A DNA stretch of 64,000 bases from Anaerosporobacter faecicola (GTDB lineage: Bacteria > Bacillota > Clostridia > Lachnospirales > Lachnospiraceae): assembly GCF_012070565.1 (NCBI RefSeq), contig NZ_JAAQRO010000052.1:1-64000 (forward strand), read 5' to 3'. The position numbers and the translations under genes are program-made. A model generated the notes under the pieces. The model had not been told where the DNA came from. It did not search any database and saw only the letters and a list, made by a program, of their open reading frames with translations. Below, piece by piece: positions 17,789 to 27,702 of the stretch (position 1 is the first letter of the stretch; every line of letters starts with the position of its first letter).

Positions 17789-19399
17789 TTAAGACCCCAT
17801 ACTATGTTTATCCGATTTGTACTCCGTTGGTGTAACACCAACATTTTTCTTAAATGCGCGACTAAAATAGTTTGGATCTGCGTAACCGATCCTGCAACAG
17901 ATTTCCTTCATGCTATAATCTGTTCCTATCAGTAATTCTTTTGCTTTCTCAATTCGTACGTTAGTGACGTACTCAATAAAGTTCTCTCCTGTTTCCTCCT
18001 TGAAGATCTTACTAAAATAATACGGACTGATATCTACCTCCCTTGATACGTCATCAAGAGAGATGTCCTTGGTGTAGTGGGTATTAATATAATGTTTTGC
18101 CTGACTGACTACTCCGACAGACTGTTCTTCTAATTTTACTACGATTCTCCGACATGCTTCTGTTAGTTTATCTACAAACCATGTACGTAAAGTATCCAAG
18201 GAATCCAGTTTTTGTAATGTTGGCAGGTATTCCTTTCTCGATAAAAAATGATAGGTCATACCTCCACTTAGATAAGCAAGTCTTTCCGCCCATAATACCA
18301 GTTCCAAGACTTTTAACTGAATATCGGTTTTATGGGAAGCAAAATTTTCTTCCATCCAGTCAAAAAATTGATTTGCAGAAGTAATTGTTCCATTAAGGTC
18401 TCCTTTTTCCACCTGCTCAAATATCCGTTTTTCAACATCTACTGGGTAATTGTCTGCATACAAACATTTGATTGGTAAATCGTCCACATGTGCAACTGCA
18501 TTGGTTGTGTCAATCAGCGCAGTCAATGCTTCGTTATAGGAAACCAGTGTATCATGGAGATGGCGAATGGAACCAATTCCAATTCGGAAGATTACATTCA
18601 TCCGTTTCTTCAATTTTCTTACTAATTCTCTGGATTTCTCGATGATCTCAATTCGTTCATTGTATTCGAAATGTTCCTTTACAGTAGGGTGATACATCGC
18701 AATCTTATTCGCCATTACAGAACCCACCAGCATCTCCGGAAAATATTCTCTCACAGTTTCTCGTATATCCCGATAACTATTTTGGATTCGTACACTGGTT
18801 CCAACTGCATTTGTCATATGATTCCCTTCTTGTCGTTCTCCACATACCAAAACTGCCATAAATCCATACTCTAATTCAATCCCTAGTAACTGACGGTAAT
18901 TCAAGATATCTTCTTCAAAATACTCTTGAAACATCATCGTATATAAAAATCCATTTTCAATGATGGGAACGACCGTTTCCAATTTTTCTTTTACCAATAG
19001 TTCATTGCTTCTTTTTTCTCGTTCCTCATCAATAATACCCATCGCTTTTTTTAGTACGGAGACAATCTTATTGCGCTCAATCGGTTTGTTCAGATAATCC
19101 ATAACACCCAAATTGATTGCTTCCTTGGCGTAATCAAATTTATCATAGGCACTAATTACAATAAATAGGATATTGGGATTAAATTTCTTAATTTCCCTCA
19201 TCGCTTCAATCCCATTGATTCCCGGCATCTGAATATCCATAATCGCGATTTCAGGTCGAAACTGATCGGCTCGTTCAATTACACTTCTTCCCGTTTTTGC
19301 TGATTCAATTCTACAACTTTGTCCAAATTCTTTTTCAATGATAAACTTTAAGGAGTCAATAACGATTCCTTCATCATCCGCTATCATAATCCGATACAC
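17789..19399 (-). CDS. YesN-type response regulator (REC + AraC HTH)
   Basis: 536 residues. Receiver domain 1-120 with acidic DDE at 8-10, phospho-Asp D55 in IAIMDIQMPG and K105 region. A long linker domain follows, then the AraC/XylS DNA-binding domain over the last ~100 residues (DISLDDVSREVDISPYYFSK and a second helix-turn-helix near GYADPNYFSRAF). The start is a GTG with GGGAGG nine bases upstream. It is the cognate regulator of the adjacent kinase and probably activates the ChvE-GguAB operon. Confidence 0.93.
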   Translation of the reverse strand: MYRIMIADDEGIVIDSLKFIIEKEFGQSCRIESAKTGRSVIERADQFRPEIAIMDIQMPGINGIEAMREIKKFNPNILFIVISAYDKFDYAKEAINLGVMDYLNKPIERNKIVSVLKKAMGIIDEEREKRSNELLVKEKLETVVPIIENGFLYTMMFQEYFEEDILNYRQLLGIELEYGFMAVLVCGERQEGNHMTNAVGTSVRIQNSYRDIRETVREYFPEMLVGSVMANKIAMYHPTVKEHFEYNERIEIIEKSRELVRKLKKRMNVIFRIGIGSIRHLHDTLVSYNEALTALIDTTNAVAHVDDLPIKCLYADNYPVDVEKRIFEQVEKGDLNGTITSANQFFDWMEENFASHKTDIQLKVLELVLWAERLAYLSGGMTYHFLSRKEYLPTLQKLDSLDTLRTWFVDKLTEACRRIVVKLEEQSVGVVSQAKHYINTHYTKDISLDDVSREVDISPYYFSKIFKEETGENFIEYVTNVRIEKAKELLIGTDYSMKEICCRIGYADPNYFSRAFKKNVGVTPTEYKSDKHSMGS

Positions 19400-19420
19400 C
19401 TCAAAACACCTCCCAGAATA

Positions 19421-20905
19421 TTACATGTTTGGTACTCGAATGATCACTTCCGTTCCTTTATTCTCCCCATCACTCTGAATCTTCAGTACCTCTTCATCAT
19501 GGAAAAATAACCGCAAACGACTGATCACATTATTCAATCCTACACCATTGGAATCCTTCCCCACATCTGATTCTCTTAGTTGATTATCAAAGATAGCATT
19601 GATCTTCGTTTGTGACATTCCAACTCCATTATCTTTAATGCTAATGCATAGATATTCTGCTTTCTTATATACCGATAAATGAATGAATCCTTTCCAGCTG
19701 ATCTCACGAATACCATACGTTATACTATTCTCAACTATTGGTTGTAACACCATACTTGGAATTTGTATATTCGATAATCGTTCTTTCATATCTTCCTGAA
19801 TGTCTTTTTCATAATGGATTTCACCAGAAAAGCGTACATTTAAGATATAGATATAATTATCTACTAACTCTAATTCTTCTAAGATTGAAACACATTCTTT
19901 ATCTTTCTTAACGTTATAGCGAAAAAACTCTGCGACATTTTGAATGTATGCATAGGTACGATCCGCTTCTTCCATCATTGCCAGTTGCGCACCCGCATTC
20001 AGGGTATTAAATAAAAAGTGTGGATTAATCTGTGCTTGTAAGTAGCGAAGCTGTGCATCTTTCAGATGTGCTTCCATCATCAATTCTCGCTCTTTCATCT
20101 CCCGTTCTTTTTCCATACTGTCTTTTAATTGGGTTATGTATATATTCAGAGAACGTACCATCTTATTAAATGCTTTTCCTACTACCGCGATCTCGTCATG
20201 CGTCTTCACTTCAACCAATTGATGATCCAAATTACCTAATGCAATCTGGTTGGCTGTCTCCGCTAACCGTCTAATGGGATTGGTAATTCCCTTGGTGATG
20301 ATGGTGATAATAACAATATTGCATACTGCAATAAGCAGCAAGACCGATACACTCACATATTCCGTATAACGCAATGACATGGACATATTCTTATAATTTA
20401 CTACATTTTTAGTAAACTGTTCATTATTCAAGCTATAGATATAGGTCCGAATGTATTCATAAAGTTCCGTTGCACGCTCATACCAAACTTTGTATTTTTC
20501 AACAATTCGACCACGCTTTGCTTCAATTGCCTGGTTGGTACTATCTAGATAGTTGTTTGAGATATTTCTTATATTCTTTTCCATCTGCTTAAGTGGATTG
20601 TTCGTCGTTGCATTGTTTAATTTTTCAATCTTGTTCGAATATTCCTGTTCTGCTCGAAAGTACTCCTCCATGGCATGGGAGGTTTTCGTATTGAGGTAAT
20701 CAGTCATATTAGCCTGCACTTCTTGCAAGGATTCCGTCAATTCATTAAGATTCACATTGCTTTGATAAACCATATCCAATCGTTGAATCATTTTGTTGAT
20801 ATTATAGTACATATATACATTCACGAGAAGTATAATGATTGTTGTTGCAATAAACGATACAAGTAATTTTGTTTGTAAGGTGATCCGTAAGGTTCTATTC
20901 TTCAA
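19421..20905 (-). CDS. YesM-type sensor histidine kinase
   Basis: 494 residues from a TTG start at 20905, preferred because TTAGGAGG precedes it by eight bases; the upstream GTG would sit inside the ribosome binding site. TM1 lies at about 12-36 and TM2 at about 183-206 flanking a helical extracytoplasmic domain, then HAMP (~207-258), a linker coiled coil, the His_kinase motif INPHFLFNTLN (H296) and an HATPase_c domain with NSITYG and GVGLNN. It overlaps the end of the upstream binding-protein gene by 11 bases. Signals probably arrive through the binding proteins. Confidence 0.92.
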   Translation of the reverse strand: MKNRTLRITLQTKLLVSFIATTIIILLVNVYMYYNINKMIQRLDMVYQSNVNLNELTESLQEVQANMTDYLNTKTSHAMEEYFRAEQEYSNKIEKLNNATTNNPLKQMEKNIRNISNNYLDSTNQAIEAKRGRIVEKYKVWYERATELYEYIRTYIYSLNNEQFTKNVVNYKNMSMSLRYTEYVSVSVLLLIAVCNIVIITIITKGITNPIRRLAETANQIALGNLDHQLVEVKTHDEIAVVGKAFNKMVRSLNIYITQLKDSMEKEREMKERELMMEAHLKDAQLRYLQAQINPHFLFNTLNAGAQLAMMEEADRTYAYIQNVAEFFRYNVKKDKECVSILEELELVDNYIYILNVRFSGEIHYEKDIQEDMKERLSNIQIPSMVLQPIVENSITYGIREISWKGFIHLSVYKKAEYLCISIKDNGVGMSQTKINAIFDNQLRESDVGKDSNGVGLNNVISRLRLFFHDEEVLKIQSDGENKGTEVIIRVPNM

Positions 20906-21941
20906 TCGATTCACCTCCTAAATATTCCTGTACATTATCTGTATAAATCAATGTAGTGTCTACCGCATAATAATTACTCACATGACCCATTTTCTGGAAT
21001 TCTTGTAATGCTTCCATACAGTATTCTCCTAATTGCTTCGCATCAACAGAAACTGTCGCAACGATCACATTTCGCTCGATGGCTTTCAGTATTGTCTCTG
21101 AATCATCATAGCCTATAATGTTAATGCTTCCCACTTTATTATAATCCACTACCGCCTGGTATACGCAGCTTGTATTAATTTCATTCATGCAAACGATAAT
21201 ATCTGGAAGTTTCTCTTCACCCATGAAGATATCACGTATTGCCTCCTCTGCTGCAAATGCACCTTGACTATTTAGCGCCTTTACTTCAATTTGTATAGGA
21301 TTGGTATCCTGCTCATCCTCAATAATTTCCTGTATGGATGAATACACCATATTCTGGCTCGTATCTTTTGCATTGGCATCAAACAAGACCATAACTCGTA
21401 CTGGTGTAATGTACTGATTTGCTATATTACAAATCTGTTTTCCATACTCTCTTCCCAGATTGTAACTACTAATTCCCACAAAACTTTGTCGCTCACTTTG
21501 TGGATTATCTTTCATTGCCGTAATCACCGGAATCTGTCGATTTACAGCTTCGTTGATCAATTCTGTCATCTCAGCAGACTCATTTGCTTCTAAAATGATT
21601 CCATCCACATCTGACTCAATCGCCATACGCATTAACTGCTCCTGTGAATATTCCTCACTTAGATTTGCTCCAAATAATTCTAGATATGCATCTGCATCAT
21701 TGGCTTTCTCGCTGGCAGCCTGATATGCCGTATCCCAAAAAGAGGATTTTCTATCGGATGGAATCAATACATAATAGTTCTTATACTTCCGATACCGATC
21801 TGCCTGCTGTAAAGAAGCGGTACTTCGATTCATCTGCATGCGAAAAAATAGGATTCCTCCAATCGTACATACCAACATAAACAAAATACAGAATGCGCCT
21901 GCTATGATCAACCGTTTATTGGATTGTCCTTTATCCCACAT
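20895..21941 (-). CDS. Membrane-anchored periplasmic-binding-fold sensor subunit
   Basis: 348 residues. An N-terminal transmembrane helix (about 9-33) has no lipobox, so the type-I periplasmic binding domain (residues ~50-340; YVLIPSDRKSSFWD, VDGIILEANES, IIGYDDSETILKAIERN) stays tethered outside. First gene of the operon with a YesM kinase and YesN regulator. The arrangement matches XylFII-LytS-YesN systems of clostridia, in which the binding protein docks on the kinase and signals sugar presence. Ligand unknown; xylose or another pentose is plausible. Confidence 0.85.
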   Translation of the reverse strand: MWDKGQSNKRLIIAGAFCILFMLVCTIGGILFFRMQMNRSTASLQQADRYRKYKNYYVLIPSDRKSSFWDTAYQAASEKANDADAYLELFGANLSEEYSQEQLMRMAIESDVDGIILEANESAEMTELINEAVNRQIPVITAMKDNPQSERQSFVGISSYNLGREYGKQICNIANQYITPVRVMVLFDANAKDTSQNMVYSSIQEIIEDEQDTNPIQIEVKALNSQGAFAAEEAIRDIFMGEEKLPDIIVCMNEINTSCVYQAVVDYNKVGSINIIGYDDSETILKAIERNVIVATVSVDAKQLGEYCMEALQEFQKMGHVSNYYAVDTTLIYTDNVQEYLGGESIEE

Positions 21942-22044
21942 CTACTTCTCACTCCTACCTTTGCTTCTTCTTTCTATTCTACCATCGATTCCTATAGCAA
22001 AAAAGAGGATATTCTTATTAGAGGACAAGAATGTGCTAATCGAA

Positions 22045-22767
22045 TTATCGAAAATTCATTACTGTTTCCCCATCTGTTAATCCAATATAGGATTTTGAAA
22101 GAACAGCATCTATAAAGTCCTTAATCGAATGAAGTCGATGATCAAATAACATTCCTCCGCCAAATAGATTGGATATATGCATATCGGAGCCAGCTGTCAT
22201 TGGCAAGTTATACTTCTTTGCATATGCAATCGCTTGTTCATTGAAAGCAGGATCATTATGACTCCTACTTTTTGAATTGGAGTGTGTTGCATTGATTGCT
22301 TCAACCCCATCTACATATTCTGGATACAGTCGAATCTTTGGAATGTATGGTTCTTTTCGAAATGGATGGGCATGTACAACAATCCCACCACTTGCTTTCA
22401 CAAGGGCATACTGTTCTTCTATTGTCACGTCATGTAATTCTTCATGAGCTAACATCCATTCTTTATCCAAGCCATAGATTAAAAATTCTGTTCCTTGATA
22501 ACCAGCTTCCCAGCCAAAGAATACATCCAGATCGATTTCTTTGCCTGCTTCATACGCCTGCTCATATCCTTTGGAAAATTCCTGTACCCAATCCTGCCAT
22601 GGTAATGAACGATCCACACAAGTATTCCCTCCCCAGTTGTGATTGGTAACAATAATTCCCGTATAGCCTGCTTCTTTGTAAGCATATGCCATCTCTCTTC
22701 CTGTGTTATGTGCACATGCACTTCCTTCGTTTGTATGTAAATGTGTTTCGTATAAATATTGTTTCAT
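22045..22767 (-). CDS. PHP-domain metal-dependent phosphoesterase
   Basis: 240 residues from the Met that starts MKQYLYETHLHT (AAAGGG upstream). PHP metal ligands are visible: HLH near the start, TNHNW, GWEAGY, VHAHPF and AGSDMH. The family hydrolyses phosphoesters such as histidinol phosphate or oligonucleotides; with 240 residues this is a standalone PHP of the YciV/TrpH kind and its substrate cannot be told from sequence. Monocistronic. Confidence 0.85.
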   Translation of the reverse strand: MKQYLYETHLHTNEGSACAHNTGREMAYAYKEAGYTGIIVTNHNWGGNTCVDRSLPWQDWVQEFSKGYEQAYEAGKEIDLDVFFGWEAGYQGTEFLIYGLDKEWMLAHEELHDVTIEEQYALVKASGGIVVHAHPFRKEPYIPKIRLYPEYVDGVEAINATHSNSKSRSHNDPAFNEQAIAYAKKYNLPMTAGSDMHISNLFGGGMLFDHRLHSIKDFIDAVLSKSYIGLTDGETVMNFR

Positions 22768-22948
22768 CGGTTTTCCCTTTCTATGTGACTTGTTCCTATG
22801 CCATTTATGTACTACATATTGTTTAACACGTTGTTCTTGCACAATAAACTACGATTTTTGAACCCCTATGAATTGGGCTCTTACTTCTCAATTATAGCCT
22901 AATCCAATAACATTTCAACCGTAATTCCCCAATGAGTCCATGAACAAG

Positions 22949-23008
22949 AAAAAACCTTTCTATCAACAAGAGGAACGTGATTTGTTCCTCTTATAGATAA
23001 AAAGGTTA
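22949..23008 (-). terminator. Terminator of the YibE/F remnant
   Basis: AACCTTT/AAAGGTT outer and GAGGAAC/GTTCCTC inner pairs, followed on the minus strand by a U run. Confidence 0.8.
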
Positions 23009-23013
23009 TTGGC

Positions 23014-23497
23014 TTACATTTCTTCTGTCATAATTATATCTTCTGCTTTTTCTTCCTTCGTACGATGCTTTAAATCTCGTAGTTTCCCATTGGTTAATAA
23101 AACACCTGCTGTTACTGCTGTAAATGGTGCCACCGTGATTAATCCAAAGCTTCCTATAATGGTATGAAGTATTTCTGCTGCTACATACTTATAATTCAAT
23201 ATATTATAAATGGGTGTTCCCTGCGCCATGAAAACCATTAGTAATGCAATATATCCACCAGAATAGGCAAATAATAACGTTGTTGTCATTGTTCCCATCG
23301 CAGCTCTTCCTACATGGATTCCTGAACGAATGGCTTCCAATGGGCGAATGGTTGGACATTTCTCAATTACTTCATTGTCTGCACTGGTGATGTCTACTGC
23401 CAGATCCATGATTGCCCATAAGTGAAGTCGCTGCTAATGCACCAATTAATGCGAAGCTCATTATTTTCTTTTTGTTGTCTTTAAAAAAACGAAACAT
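23014..23497 (-). pseudogene. YibE/F-like transporter, internally deleted
   Basis: Two pieces of one gene in different frames. The 5' piece starts at the ATG at 23497 (AGGGAGGAATCTT upstream) and encodes MFRFFKDNKKK plus a signal-anchor. The 3' piece (to 23014) encodes the last ~130 residues of a YibE/F protein: IMDLAVDITSADNE and the membrane segments to GVLLTNG. They meet near 23410-23425, where the frame changes and the central ~200 residues are missing. A promoter-like TATAAT and a terminator remain. Intact YibE/F proteins are multi-TM proteins of ~350-400 residues. Confidence 0.8.
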
Positions 23498-23608
23498 AAG
23501 ATTCCTCCCTATTATACAATGTTTTCCATCAACACCCTGTTGACTTACTGCCATCATAAGGAATCTATATTAAGACTAGTTCCCTTTTTCTGTTAAGTTC
23601 TTGTAAAA

Positions 23609-24859
23609 CTACTCCTCCGGTATCTGTCTTACATTCCAACGAACCAATAAGGTTACTACAAAAACTGCAACTCCCGCAAATAGCAATAAGGACCACAATC
23701 TCTCACGAAACAGTTCCAATAAATTTCCGAACAGGAGTTGTCCTAAAGGTATGCAGCATGTTGCAAAAGCAGAACCAAAGGCAAGTACTTTACCTAGCTT
23801 CTCTACAGCAACTGCCTGATAGAGGTAAGCAGCAGTTAATACATTGGCAACCCCAAGTACCCCCATGATCAGCATTCCTGCTCCTGTGAATACAATCGTA
23901 CTTTGCAAAGCGTTTAAAAGGTCTGTCCCAAAACCAAACAAGGTCCCCGCCATTAGAAACATAGCAAGGGCTGTCAGGTATAGCAATCGATGAACCCGTT
24001 TGATATGAAATTGTCTTGGTTTCCAACCAATTAAGGCACCACCAAGGATCATTCCTAGTGCAATACCCCCCTCTACAATTCCATATACTTCCGATGACAA
24101 CCCAAAGGTGATCTTGATCAGATAAGGGGCTACTACACTGAATACAGGAACAAGGAAGAGATTATAAAATCCAGAAAAGAGTAACATTCGAAAAACAATG
24201 GGATTTTCATAACGAAGGAATTGATAGCTTACCTTCATGTCCATAAGGAAAGCTTGGCGAAATGAACTATTACGCGTAACTTTTTTATGAGGAATCTGTA
24301 GTAGCAATTCCATTCCTGCCGAGAAAAAGAAACTAATCAGATTAAAGATGACGACTCCCCTTATCCCCAATACACCATATAAGACGCCAGCTAAGATTGG
24401 TCCAAGGAAATTACTAAGCGAAGCAACCTGTTGAATAATCGCATTAGCACGTACCAGCTCCTCTTTTGGTATAATTAGAGGAATACTGGTGTTCACAACT
24501 GGTTGATAAATAGTAGCAATGGCTGATAAAAGGATCATAAGGATTGTAATTACAAGCGTCTGTTCATCACAATGTAAACCTACTGTGACGTAAAGCAATA
24601 ATAAACTTCCACTGAGTAGGTCGAGGAACACCATTGCCTTTTTCTTATTCCCACGATCTGCTAGCATCCCTGCAATTGGAGCAAGTACTACTACAGGAAT
24701 CATGGATAATGCCAGAATCGTTGCAAAGATTGCCGCTGATCCTGTTAAGTCCAATAGGTAAAGTGACAAAGCAAATCGCTGAATGGCGTTACCAAACAGC
24801 GATATGATTTGTCCCAATACCAATATAATAAAATTTTTGTGGTATAACTTTTGTGTCAT
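23609..24859 (-). CDS. MFS transporter
   Basis: 416 residues with 12 hydrophobic segments. FGNAIQRFALSLYLLDLTGSA at the N-terminus, PIAGMLADRGNKKK (the MFS A-motif in loop 2-3) and the MFS_3/MefA-like architecture indicate a drug or metabolite exporter. It lies just downstream of an iron-siderophore ABC importer on the same strand, 44 bases away, so it could belong to that unit; EntS-type siderophore exporters are in the same superfamily. No siderophore synthesis gene is in the window. Confidence 0.85.
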   Translation of the reverse strand: MTQKLYHKNFIILVLGQIISLFGNAIQRFALSLYLLDLTGSAAIFATILALSMIPVVVLAPIAGMLADRGNKKKAMVFLDLLSGSLLLLYVTVGLHCDEQTLVITILMILLSAIATIYQPVVNTSIPLIIPKEELVRANAIIQQVASLSNFLGPILAGVLYGVLGIRGVVIFNLISFFFSAGMELLLQIPHKKVTRNSSFRQAFLMDMKVSYQFLRYENPIVFRMLLFSGFYNLFLVPVFSVVAPYLIKITFGLSSEVYGIVEGGIALGMILGGALIGWKPRQFHIKRVHRLLYLTALAMFLMAGTLFGFGTDLLNALQSTIVFTGAGMLIMGVLGVANVLTAAYLYQAVAVEKLGKVLAFGSAFATCCIPLGQLLFGNLLELFRERLWSLLLFAGVAVFVVTLLVRWNVRQIPEE

Positions 24860-24903
24860 GTCATCTCCTTCTTGTAAACACAGTTGTCCAACGAATCCAT
24901 TTT

Positions 24904-25677
24904 TTAAATGGAAAAATCCGTACAGATTGGGTATGTTCCACTCTCATCGAGCTGTAGTTTTGCATGAATTCCATATAGCTGATGAAGATTTTCCTGGGTT
25001 ATCACATCTAGTGGTTTACCTTCGAATACAACCTTGCCTTCTTTTACCCCAATTATATGATCTGCAAATTTCGTGGCATTGTTTAATTCATGTAATACCA
25101 TAATAATGGTGCGATCCTGCTCTTTGTTCAATTTCTGTAAAAGCATCAATATCTCCAATTGATGCGCCATATCCAAATAGGTGGTTGGTTCATCTAACAC
25201 AAGAATCTCGGTTTCCTGCGCCAATGCCATAGCAATCCAAGCTCGTTGTCGTTGTCCACCAGATAAACGGTCTACTGGATGATTTGCATACGCTGCGATT
25301 CCTGTAACTTCCATCGCCCAGTTTACTTGCTCCATGTCCTTTTGCTTTAACCCACCAAGGGCACTTTGATAAGGAAAACGCCCATAGGAAACCAATTCTT
25401 TTACTAGTAAACCAGCCGGAACTACCGGACTTTGGGGAAGAACTGCCATTTTCTTGGCAATCTCCTTAGGTGCCTGTTCTTTGATGCGTACTCCTTCTAA
25501 ATAAATTTCTCCTTTTTTAGGCGTAAGAATTCGAGCGATTGTTTTTAACAAGGTGGATTTTCCACAGCCATTTGAACCAATAATCATGGTAATCTTTCCT
25601 TTTGGTATCTCCAAATTCATATTTTGAATGATGTACTTTTGCTCATAAGCAACATCTAGATTTTTTACTTCAATCAT
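24904..25677 (-). CDS. Iron-siderophore ABC transporter ATPase
   Basis: 257 residues from the Met beginning MIEVKNLDVAYEQK; GGAGG lies five bases upstream and overlaps the longer candidate start. Walker A GSNGCGKST, signature LSGGQRQRAW, Walker B ILVLDEPTTYLD, of the FepC/FecE group. It energises uptake of ferric siderophore with the two FecCD permeases and the lipoprotein upstream in the same operon. Confidence 0.93.
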   Translation of the reverse strand: MIEVKNLDVAYEQKYIIQNMNLEIPKGKITMIIGSNGCGKSTLLKTIARILTPKKGEIYLEGVRIKEQAPKEIAKKMAVLPQSPVVPAGLLVKELVSYGRFPYQSALGGLKQKDMEQVNWAMEVTGIAAYANHPVDRLSGGQRQRAWIAMALAQETEILVLDEPTTYLDMAHQLEILMLLQKLNKEQDRTIIMVLHELNNATKFADHIIGVKEGKVVFEGKPLDVITQENLHQLYGIHAKLQLDESGTYPICTDFSI

Positions 25678-25714
25678 TTTTTCCTCCATTGCTTCTTTTA
25701 ATAATCCAATTTTC

Positions 25715-26719
25715 TTATGCTTCCTTCATCATCAAATATATAAAATACGGAACACCAACAATAGAAATCATTATTCCAGCTGGTATCTCAATAGGAGAGA
25801 ACATATTCCTTGAAAAAGTATCGGCAAAGATCATGATCATACTGCTGATTAACGCTGCAAGGGGAATCTGTCTGCGATGAACAGGACCAACCAGACGTTT
25901 TGCAATATGTGGACCAAGCAACCCAAGGAAGGCAATATTACCTGCTACAGAAGTTGCTAATGCCGCTAATACGATTGCAAAAAAGAATAAGATTCTCCTC
26001 TCCTTTTCCACTTGAACACCTAACCCCGTCGCAATTTCATCTCCTAAAGAAAGCACATCTAAAATCTTTGCTTTGTGCAGAATTGCAACTAAGAATACCA
26101 TAACTCCAGGTAAGATCAACCAAAAGAACCGCCAGCTGCTCCCCCATAAGCTACCACTTGTCCAAGTAAGAACCTGATTATAGTCTCCTCTTGACATATT
26201 AAGTTGATAGAGGGAAATGAAGGCATTAATTCCAACGTTCACACCAATTCCCGTTAGTATTAACCTTGTAGGTGAAACCCCGCGTTTATAACTTAAGAGA
26301 TAGATGGCAATTCCACTCATGCATGCACCAAAAATCGCAACAACTGGCATAATGTATAGTGCACTAGCCCCTATTGCATCATAGTAATTGGTTGTCTTAT
26401 TGGAGATGACCAATACTACCATAAGTGCCGCTCCTGCATTAATTCCAATCATTCCTGGTTCCGCTAATTCATTTCCTGTGACAGTTTGCAAGACACTCCC
26501 CGACGCAGCAAGACAAATACCAACCAACAGTGCAATCCCGATGCGAGGCATCCGAATATCCCAAATGGTTGTACTTTGCAACAAGTTTCCTTTCCCCATA
26601 ATCGTTTTATAGATATCAGAAAGGGAAATCTGATAGGTTCCCCATGATAATGCCAACAGTAAGATACCAAGGAAAACCAGGCTCAATACGATATAGGATC
26701 TACTTCTTCGTTTTTTCAT
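25715..26719 (-). CDS. Iron-siderophore ABC transporter permease (FecCD)
   Basis: 334 residues, about 10 TM segments, FecCD/BtuC family: LRMPRIGIALLVG-like WDIRMPRIG, GSVLQTVTGNELAEPGMIG, GNIAFLGLLGPHIAKRLVG. Its start overlaps the stop of the other permease by four bases (ATGA), so the two are translationally coupled. Confidence 0.93.
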   Translation of the reverse strand: MKKRRSRSYIVLSLVFLGILLLALSWGTYQISLSDIYKTIMGKGNLLQSTTIWDIRMPRIGIALLVGICLAASGSVLQTVTGNELAEPGMIGINAGAALMVVLVISNKTTNYYDAIGASALYIMPVVAIFGACMSGIAIYLLSYKRGVSPTRLILTGIGVNVGINAFISLYQLNMSRGDYNQVLTWTSGSLWGSSWRFFWLILPGVMVFLVAILHKAKILDVLSLGDEIATGLGVQVEKERRILFFFAIVLAALATSVAGNIAFLGLLGPHIAKRLVGPVHRRQIPLAALISSMIMIFADTFSRNMFSPIEIPAGIMISIVGVPYFIYLMMKEA

Positions 26720-27702
26720 CCTACTTTCTCCTTTCGTATCATAATAATAAATAGCGGAACGCCAACAAGTGAAGTAAATAAACCAATTGGTGTTTCGTAA
26801 GGTTGGTTAATAAGCCTTGCAAGTACATCTGCCCAGATTACTAATGTTGCTCCTGCTAGAAAAGAGATTGGCATAATCAATCGATAATCCTGTCCAACAA
26901 TCTTACGAATTATATATGGAACGATTAATCCAATAAATGCAATATTTCCTGCAACTGCTACGCATACGGCACACATTGGTATGATTAATAGCAATGTCCA
27001 CATACGAATCTTCACTGGATTTTCTCCCAATCCAATACAAACTTCCTCTCCTAGATTTACGATATTAATCTTTGGTGCGAAGAAAAGTGCTATAATTGTC
27101 GTGATTCCACCCACTACGAATAGAAGTTTCACACTCGTCCAAGTTGCCGAACGAAATCCTCCTGCTATCCAGAACGCAATATTTTGAGACTTGTTCGTCA
27201 ATAAGGCGAGAATTGTCGCCATAGAGATGAAGAAGGTACTTAATGCCGTTCCCGCCAATAATAGACGGGACAAATTCATATTCCTAGCACTTTTCATACT
27301 AAATCCTAATACAAGAAGTCCACTGATCATCGCTCCAAGAAATGCTGCCATTGTATTTCCCATTGCTCCATATAGAAAGGGACTTGCACTTGCCAACGCG
27401 ATGGAAAAGGTTGCTCCCTGTGTAATTCCCATCAAGGAAGGTTCTGCTATGGGATTTCTCGTCACGCCTTGCATCATCGCTCCCGTAATACCAAGAATAC
27501 CGCCTACTAAGGCGGTACTAATTACTCTTGGTATTCGAACATCTCGGACTAGTTGCATCTCTAATACATCTTCATAATGAAAGATACTATCCCATATCGT
27601 TTTGATTGGAATCTGTTTTGCACCAGCTAAGATTGCAACGAATAGCCCGATCATTGCAATTCCACTACAGATCGTACAAAATACGATTGTTTTCTTATTC
27701 AT
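26716..27702 (-). CDS. Iron-siderophore ABC transporter permease (FecCD)
   Basis: 328 residues, FecCD family: RDVRIPRVISTALVGG, GAMMQGVTRNPIAEPSLMG, GNIAFIGLIVPYIIRKIVG. It forms the permease heterodimer with the product at 25715-26719. Its start overlaps the binding-protein gene by eight bases. Confidence 0.93.
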   Translation of the reverse strand: MNKKTIVFCTICSGIAMIGLFVAILAGAKQIPIKTIWDSIFHYEDVLEMQLVRDVRIPRVISTALVGGILGITGAMMQGVTRNPIAEPSLMGITQGATFSIALASASPFLYGAMGNTMAAFLGAMISGLLVLGFSMKSARNMNLSRLLLAGTALSTFFISMATILALLTNKSQNIAFWIAGGFRSATWTSVKLLFVVGGITTIIALFFAPKINIVNLGEEVCIGLGENPVKIRMWTLLLIIPMCAVCVAVAGNIAFIGLIVPYIIRKIVGQDYRLIMPISFLAGATLVIWADVLARLINQPYETPIGLFTSLVGVPLFIIMIRKEKVG

